Source of the DNA: Blasia pusilla
Taxonomy: Eukaryota; Marchantiophyta; Marchantiopsida; Blasiales
DNA: 64,000 nucleotides
Direction: 5' to 3'
Assembly (NCBI GenBank): GCA_050084515.1
Contig: CM114272.1
Location: 40,920,001-40,984,000, forward strand
In this document: in pieces, positions 60,301-64,000 of the stretch
Layout of the letters: every line of letters starts with the position of its first letter
Position numbering within the stretch: position 1 is the stretch's first letter
Program-made: the position numbers and the translations under genes
Notes under the pieces: model-generated
What the model saw: the letters and a program-made list of their open reading frames with translations, nothing else
Told to the model about the DNA's origin: nothing
The model's database searches: none

Positions 60301-62690
60301 TATGGTCTACCTTTTCAACACCTTGAACCACAAAAAAGGATGATGGAAACAAAATCAAAGTCCTGCATTTTGTGTGTTGATAGGGATGACACCTCCCCAC
60401 CTGTTACCATTTCAGTTGCAGTACCCATGATTCAATTAGACTGGTAGTTCCTGTTTCCTTCCAGGGACCTCCCTCAAATTTATGGCTGGCAAAAACGATG
60501 TTTAGATTGGTAAATTCTGATATTGGCCTCTGATGGCTGGGGATTATTACTTGGAATTGTTGACTTCATAGGATTTGGGTGTAGTCTGCCCTGTCCAGTT
60601 GCGGACTTTGAAAATCGAAGTCCCATCGTCCTACTAGGTCCCCGTGGACAATAAATCATGTCATTCGTTCATTCTTCTTCCCCTCACTGTTTGGGAACTC
60701 CGCTAGAGTCATAGTGAAGAACAGGGACCGCCTCTCTGAACCACAACAAGGGCAGGGTGGGAAAACAATTGAAGCCCTGTACCTTGTGTGATGTTGGAGG
60801 GAGGAGGGGGAGCAGGCTGGGGGTGATATGAAATCTCCACTCACTACCTGATCAATTTTGTAAAATTTACCACATAAAAGGCAACAACCTTTACTGACAT
60901 TGCTAGGCTGCTACCACCAGAGCTGTCCATTACGTTTAGTATCCTAGCTTCACTGGCCAAAGCTGCTGCACTGGTAAGTAACATGTATTGATCCCAATTG
61001 GGTAAGGTAGATAGTGTTGTAAGGAGTTTCTTGGTAAATGCTGTCTGTTGTTACATTCCTTATAGTAAGTACTTACACTATATGATAGAGTCTCCCTAAT
61101 CTCATATGGTACTCTCTTTGCTTCTTCCTCCCACTGCAACCATCTCGCTCTCTAGCACCATCCAATCAGAGTTTATGGTGCATCCGTATGTAAGCACTAC
61201 TGCATCACTATACTCTCATTGTTAGTAAGTAACGTGCAATTATAATCCATTCTTTTGTATTTGATTGTTACGAATAAGTCATTTCTCATCAGCCTTGCAA
61301 CTGCCGTGTATCCGTATTGATTGTTACGAATAAGTCACTTCTCATCAGCCAAGCTATTCCCCTGTATCCTTAACCTACTGCTGTGCTTTTTGATTGAATT
61401 GAAAACCAAATCAGTTTCATTGTAAACAGCAGATAGGCTTTCGGGTAAATATTCATTACTCCATACCCGCTAGAAGCTCCCTTCCCTGTTGCATGAGCAG
61501 GGCTAGAAAGGTCATAGGCTACCAACTCCATGCTTCTAGAAGCTGCATCCCCTGCTGCATGAGTACGCCTCTCATTTCCTTGGGCACACTGCAGAACAAC
61601 TGCTTCAAGTCACCTACAGATGTGAAAGAAGCCATTAGTTGAACTCACGTGATCTTGTAGAGACGCATTAGTGTTGTGGCTGGACCTCCGTGAGAAACAG
61701 GATTCAGAAAGGCAACGCCTCCAAAGCCCCAAGTAGGAGTCCACGACTTTCCAAAGAACATCTTGTAAGGAAAATACATCCAGCGAGAATCTACTGGAGG
61801 TGTTCGATCTTTTGCTCCAATGCAGCTTCGTGCCATGAACTCAACCTGCAAGAACACAAAAAGGGTTACGCACTAAAAGGAACAAGGACCCCGTGAATCT
61901 TAAATGATTGCTTGGCATGTATGTAGTGCAGAAGTTGAGCCCCACGAGCAGTCCAAAGCAATCACTGAACCTTCAGCTTCAGAGAGAGACTGTAATGATT
62001 AAGTAGCGCAGCTTTAGAAAGACTGCTCATTAAGTAGTGCCTGTCGTAGCCTTGCGACCATAGAACTACCCAAGGGGTCGCTTTAGAGAGGGAGAGAGAG
62101 ATTGAATGAATGAATAGAGTTATTGTCCACTGGGACCCCACAGGACCATGGGACTTAGCTTTGCAAAAATTTACGGCAGTTTGAAAAGAAAGTACCATCA
62201 ACAACCAGATGATTTTCGCTAGTCTTCACACTCCAATGTAGGAACTTAGCAATCTAAACCTCATTTTGCCTAGCCATGAATTCAAAGACCTTGAGGGCCG
62301 GGTGAGCGAAGAGATCCGGAAAGTCAAGTCTAGTGTGATTGTGAAGGTGGAGTGGAATTGAGAGGGATAAATATTCCGGGAAATTCTTCAAACCTGGCCA
62401 CCTTCAATGTAGCACATGAATCTTGCAGTCCACATATTCGATGCGTAGCTTGCATACCAAATATAAGCATTGTCTGGGTCGGGGAGTTTTGCTGCTGGAG
62501 CTACTGGTACACCACAACCTTCAGCAGCTTCACATGAGAAGGGGCCGCCATGCTCCTCCTCCTCAAGGGCAGGGGATGACGGGTCCTCCTGTTTGAGTTC
62601 TGATGGCCCTCTTTGCAGACCCTCTGATGACGAGCTGATCAATGCACGTCCATCAGGGAGCTTGCCATTAGCTTTCTCGGCTAATTCCAT
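54311..62690 (-). CDS. Gamma-glutamylcyclotransferase-like protein, five exons
   Basis: Read as join(54311-54464, 57698-57762, 57870-58107, 61649-61845, 62394-62690) on the - strand: 951 nt, 316 aa, phases consistent and all introns GT-AG. Exon 1: an acidic, Ser/Pro-rich N-terminus, then IWYASYASNMWTARFMCYIEGG (residues 77-98 in two overlapping parts), matching the YxxYGSNM start of the GGCT-like/BtrG-like fold with Gly changed to Ala. Exon 2: ARSCIGAKDRTPP, WMYFPYKMFFGKS and WGFGGVAFLNP. Exon 3: LQQFRDVFAQENG. Exon 4: WYGTIKYLGDEDELPILTF. Exon 5: MKKFEDGELPICAPTETY and the end GLSADEARAYIL. Exon order and junctions fit a plant family that I know only by its sequence; the substrate is not established. 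The end of exon 3 could be 57882 instead of 57870 (both in phase). No signal peptide or disruption; introns total over 7 kb because of repeats. Confidence 0.85.
54850..55073 (+). pseudogene. Copia RNase H relic in intron 4
   Basis: Encodes FVYNDNVGSIRPSKNPIRHP, then KYINIKFNFIEKQFG and VDLEFVTTNNMPVETL. This fits the C-terminal RNase H of Ty1/copia polyproteins (DN..A..L.KNP..H...KHI, then V.LxYV.T). It sits antisense to the host gene, inside its 3.2-kb intron. Only this fragment is readable; downstream sequence to about 55900 may include the LTR. Confidence 0.6.
55537..55662 (+). repeat. 37-bp direct repeat pair in intron 4
   Basis: CTAACCTGAGTGGTTGCTAT plus the following 17 bases occurs at 55537 and 55626, 89 bp apart. 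Partial copies of the CCTGAGTGG motif occur from 55370 onward, giving a locally repetitive stretch, possibly part of the neighbouring Copia LTR. Confidence 0.6.
56690..57190 (+). repeat. Intronic repeat, copy in intron 4
   Basis: About 500 bp matching 60720-61215 in the same orientation. Landmarks: GCACCTTGTGTGATG / GTACCTTGTGTGATG, then CCAAAGCTGCTGCACTGGTAAG, then the end with ACCGTCCAACCGGGCACGGAG / ACCATCCAATCAGAG. Partial further copies occur near 55990-56170, 57190-57260 and 60330-60430. No coding potential. Confidence 0.6.
58560..58905 (+). pseudogene. Copia integrase/RT-junction relic in intron 2
   Basis: Reads REFGCVDCALTPETQRRKLD, then KAHKYIFVGNDEGLKVHMYNP and KVIQSNDVIFNENSFW. 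This is the typical copia segment after the integrase core (K.D.KS.K.IFLGY...K.YR.Y.P...K.I.SRDV.F.E). Antisense to the host gene. One stop and local frame changes; downstream to about 59210 is decayed. Confidence 0.65.
59482..60136. repeat. Insertion flanked by a ~48-bp direct repeat
   Basis: The run AAGGTTGAGTGTGTTTACAT through ATACACATAGGAGAAATG is present without visible change at 59482-59529 and 60089-60136. The ~560 bp between contain a possible tRNA-derived SINE on the - strand (A-box-like GAAGCACGATGGGC, B-box-like GTGTTCGATTCC, about 59615-59690). They also contain an imperfect inverted repeat CTCTTCATCCTCGGGTTAG (59551) versus CTAACCCGAGGATGAAAAGG (59792). Confidence 0.5.
60720..61215 (+). 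repeat. Intronic repeat, copy in intron 2
   Basis: Partner of 56690-57190, described there. It lies in intron 2 of the cyclotransferase-like gene. A short tandem duplication, TTGATTGTTACGAATAAGTCA followed by TTTCTCATCAGCC, follows at 61260-61350. Confidence 0.55.
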
Positions 62691-63144
62691 CTCGTGCGTA
62701 GCCTCTCTTCTTCCCTCTCCCTGTTCTTCTGAGTTCCATAAAGGCTCCGTCCACTATTGGCACCCACCCAGTCCAAGTTCAATTCCCAACGTTCCGTCGT
62801 AGGGTTCCAGGAACAGCAGGCGGTTCACCAAGTCCTGCACTTCCAATGCCATCCAAGACATGGTGCTTTTGATTCATCCGGTTTCTCCACTCTTGTCTAT
62901 GTTTCATCCTCAAACCGCAACCTTTATGGCTGCTTCCAAATTGGAGACTGCCCCATTAGATTTTGTGTATGTCGGACCGCCGCGCAGAAGGATACAAAAA
63001 GTGACCGCCATGACCGACTAATTGGTGACCTTCGAAGATTTTTTCTCCTTTTTTTTTCAAAATGAATTTATATTTTTTTAAAATTAAAATAATAAGGAAA
63101 TAGAAAAAATGTTTGAAGAATTTTTGTTAATTTATGATCCCTAA
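62691..63144. other. Upstream region of the cyclotransferase-like gene
   Basis: Just upstream of the start codon the - strand is purine-rich (GAAGAACAGGGAGAGGGAAG), as expected for a plant 5' UTR. No TATA box can be assigned with confidence and no other gene is seen. Confidence 0.4.
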
Positions 63145-63290
63145 AAGTAATAATAATATTGCATGCAAATTCAAATTTTTTTCTTTATTGGTCTTTTACA
63201 TGTGAAATATTTTTTAGTTTTCATTTGTCACATGTCAAACAAATAGATGTTTGGAAATCAAGAAAGCACTCTCCCATAATATAAATTTCA
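63145..63290 (-). mobile_element. Partial Helitron-like unit
   Basis: Carries the unit's internal blocks (CACATGTCAAACAAATAGAT, AAATCAAGAAAGCACTCTCCC) and ends near CATAATATAAA. The 3' hairpin end is missing. Confidence 0.5.
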
Positions 63291-63680
63291 TAGGAAAAAT
63301 AAATGAATTTTAACGGAAATTTTTTTTAACTTATTTAATTAAGATTAATTTTTAGTATATTATCTAACTAATGAGATCTAACTAATATTAATTAAGATTT
63401 TATATTTTTGTGGAAATAAAAAATTTTATGAAAAAAATCATAATTTAATATTATCTAAAATTTAATTAAAAATTATTTTATTTAAAAATAAAATGTTATT
63501 ACTATTTAAAATTTAAATCAATAATAAGTAAAAATTTATATTATCATTGGAAACGGCCTTCTTGACAACCGGGCAACAAAACAAGAAAATATTTCATTTA
63601 CTATGGACAACAAATAAATTCTTTTTTTTATTTAACATCATCAATTTCACTCCTTGCATTGCAAGACTCCATACTAGTTA
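63291..63680. other. AT-rich stretch, no gene recognised
   Basis: Very A/T-rich; another faint unit fragment (GCCTTCTTGACAACCGGGCAAC) at about 63556-63580. Confidence 0.35.
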
Positions 63681-63915
63681 CTAGTAAGGTGCCCGTGCGA
63701 TGCACGAGAAATACAAATTTTTTTAATATTAAGAGTTTTTGTAGTGTGTAGCTTGTGAAGAGAAGGGACTAATGATGTCGTACACAAATCTAATTTTTTT
63801 CATATTGTTCGTAGCATGTGACATTTTCTTGCTGTCTAATTGTTACATTTATTCTTATGGGAAAGTGCCTTCTTGATTTGCAAACACCTCTATGTTTGAC
63901 ACGTGGCAACTGGAA
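63681..63915. mobile_element. Two Helitron-like ends in opposite orientation
   Basis: From 63681, CTAGTAAGGTGCCCGTGCGA is a minus-oriented 3' end with its hairpin, and unit sequence follows to about 63848. Then TATTCTTATGGGAAAGTGCC starts a plus-oriented 5' part carrying the ATTTGCAAACACCTC and GACACGTGGCAACTGG blocks, fading by about 63915. The two are truncated against each other. After this, to the window end, the DNA is AT-rich without recognised features. Confidence 0.6.
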
Positions 63916-64000
63916 AAAAAAATATGGTTCACATGATACACACAATAATAAACAAATTTAAATTTATATACATCATCATTATTCTCTTAAATAACAAAAA

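Overview
The window looks like nuclear DNA of a streptophyte plant. Two host genes with GT-AG introns encode proteins of plant-type families: an ARM-repeat/TPR protein and a gamma-glutamylcyclotransferase-like protein. Around them lie nested LTR retrotransposons, plant-type Helitron ends, Copia relics and long CT/GA microsatellites. A seed-free land plant is my guess; nothing here fixes the species.

Layout. 1-6.6 kb holds retrotransposon debris: part of a ~1-kb LTR family, a 5' part of a Ty3/gypsy element with a decayed gag on the + strand, and LTR/leader fragments on the - strand. 7.8-11.3 kb is the ARM/TPR gene (- strand, two exons, 632 aa). 11.3-18.3 kb has no gene I can support and contains Helitron-type repeats. 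18.28-47.41 kb is a stack of insertions. A head-to-tail Helitron array was hit by element D (18965-46235). D contains element C (about 20776-38225), and C contains element A (22141-31790). The last Helitron unit was also hit by a separate 1,007-bp solo LTR (46327-47333). 47.4-54.3 kb has a (GA)n tract, a solo LTR of the D/A family and AT-rich repeats. 54.3-62.7 kb is the five-exon cyclotransferase-like gene (- strand, 316 aa), whose introns carry Copia relics and other repeats.

Main point. Elements A, C and D, all Ty3/gypsy-type on the - strand, share an unusual order: LTR - long leader - gag with two zinc knuckles - aspartic protease - DNMT3-like cytosine-5 DNA methyltransferase - reverse transcriptase - (RNase H) - integrase - PHD-type zinc finger - LTR. 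The methyltransferase shows motifs I, II, IV (Pro-Cys), VI (ENV), VIII and a IX/X-like end in the usual, non-permuted order, so it is not a DRM-type host enzyme. A mobile element therefore carries both a DNA-methylation writer and a possible histone reader. C5-methyltransferase capture by retrotransposons has been reported from dinoflagellates and the charophyte Klebsormidium (de Mendoza and colleagues, 2018). Whether this family, the pairing with PHD, and this host are described cannot be settled from the sequence alone.

All three copies are defective, in different ways. D keeps the best methyltransferase but has stops and an altered protease site. C keeps the best integrase but has lost RNase H. 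A keeps the protease triad but is frameshifted and has lost the integrase Glu. Target-site duplications of 4 bp (TAGT for D, ACTT for A, CCTG for the solo LTR) date the nesting. All domain calls rest on reading motifs by eye; no database search was run.
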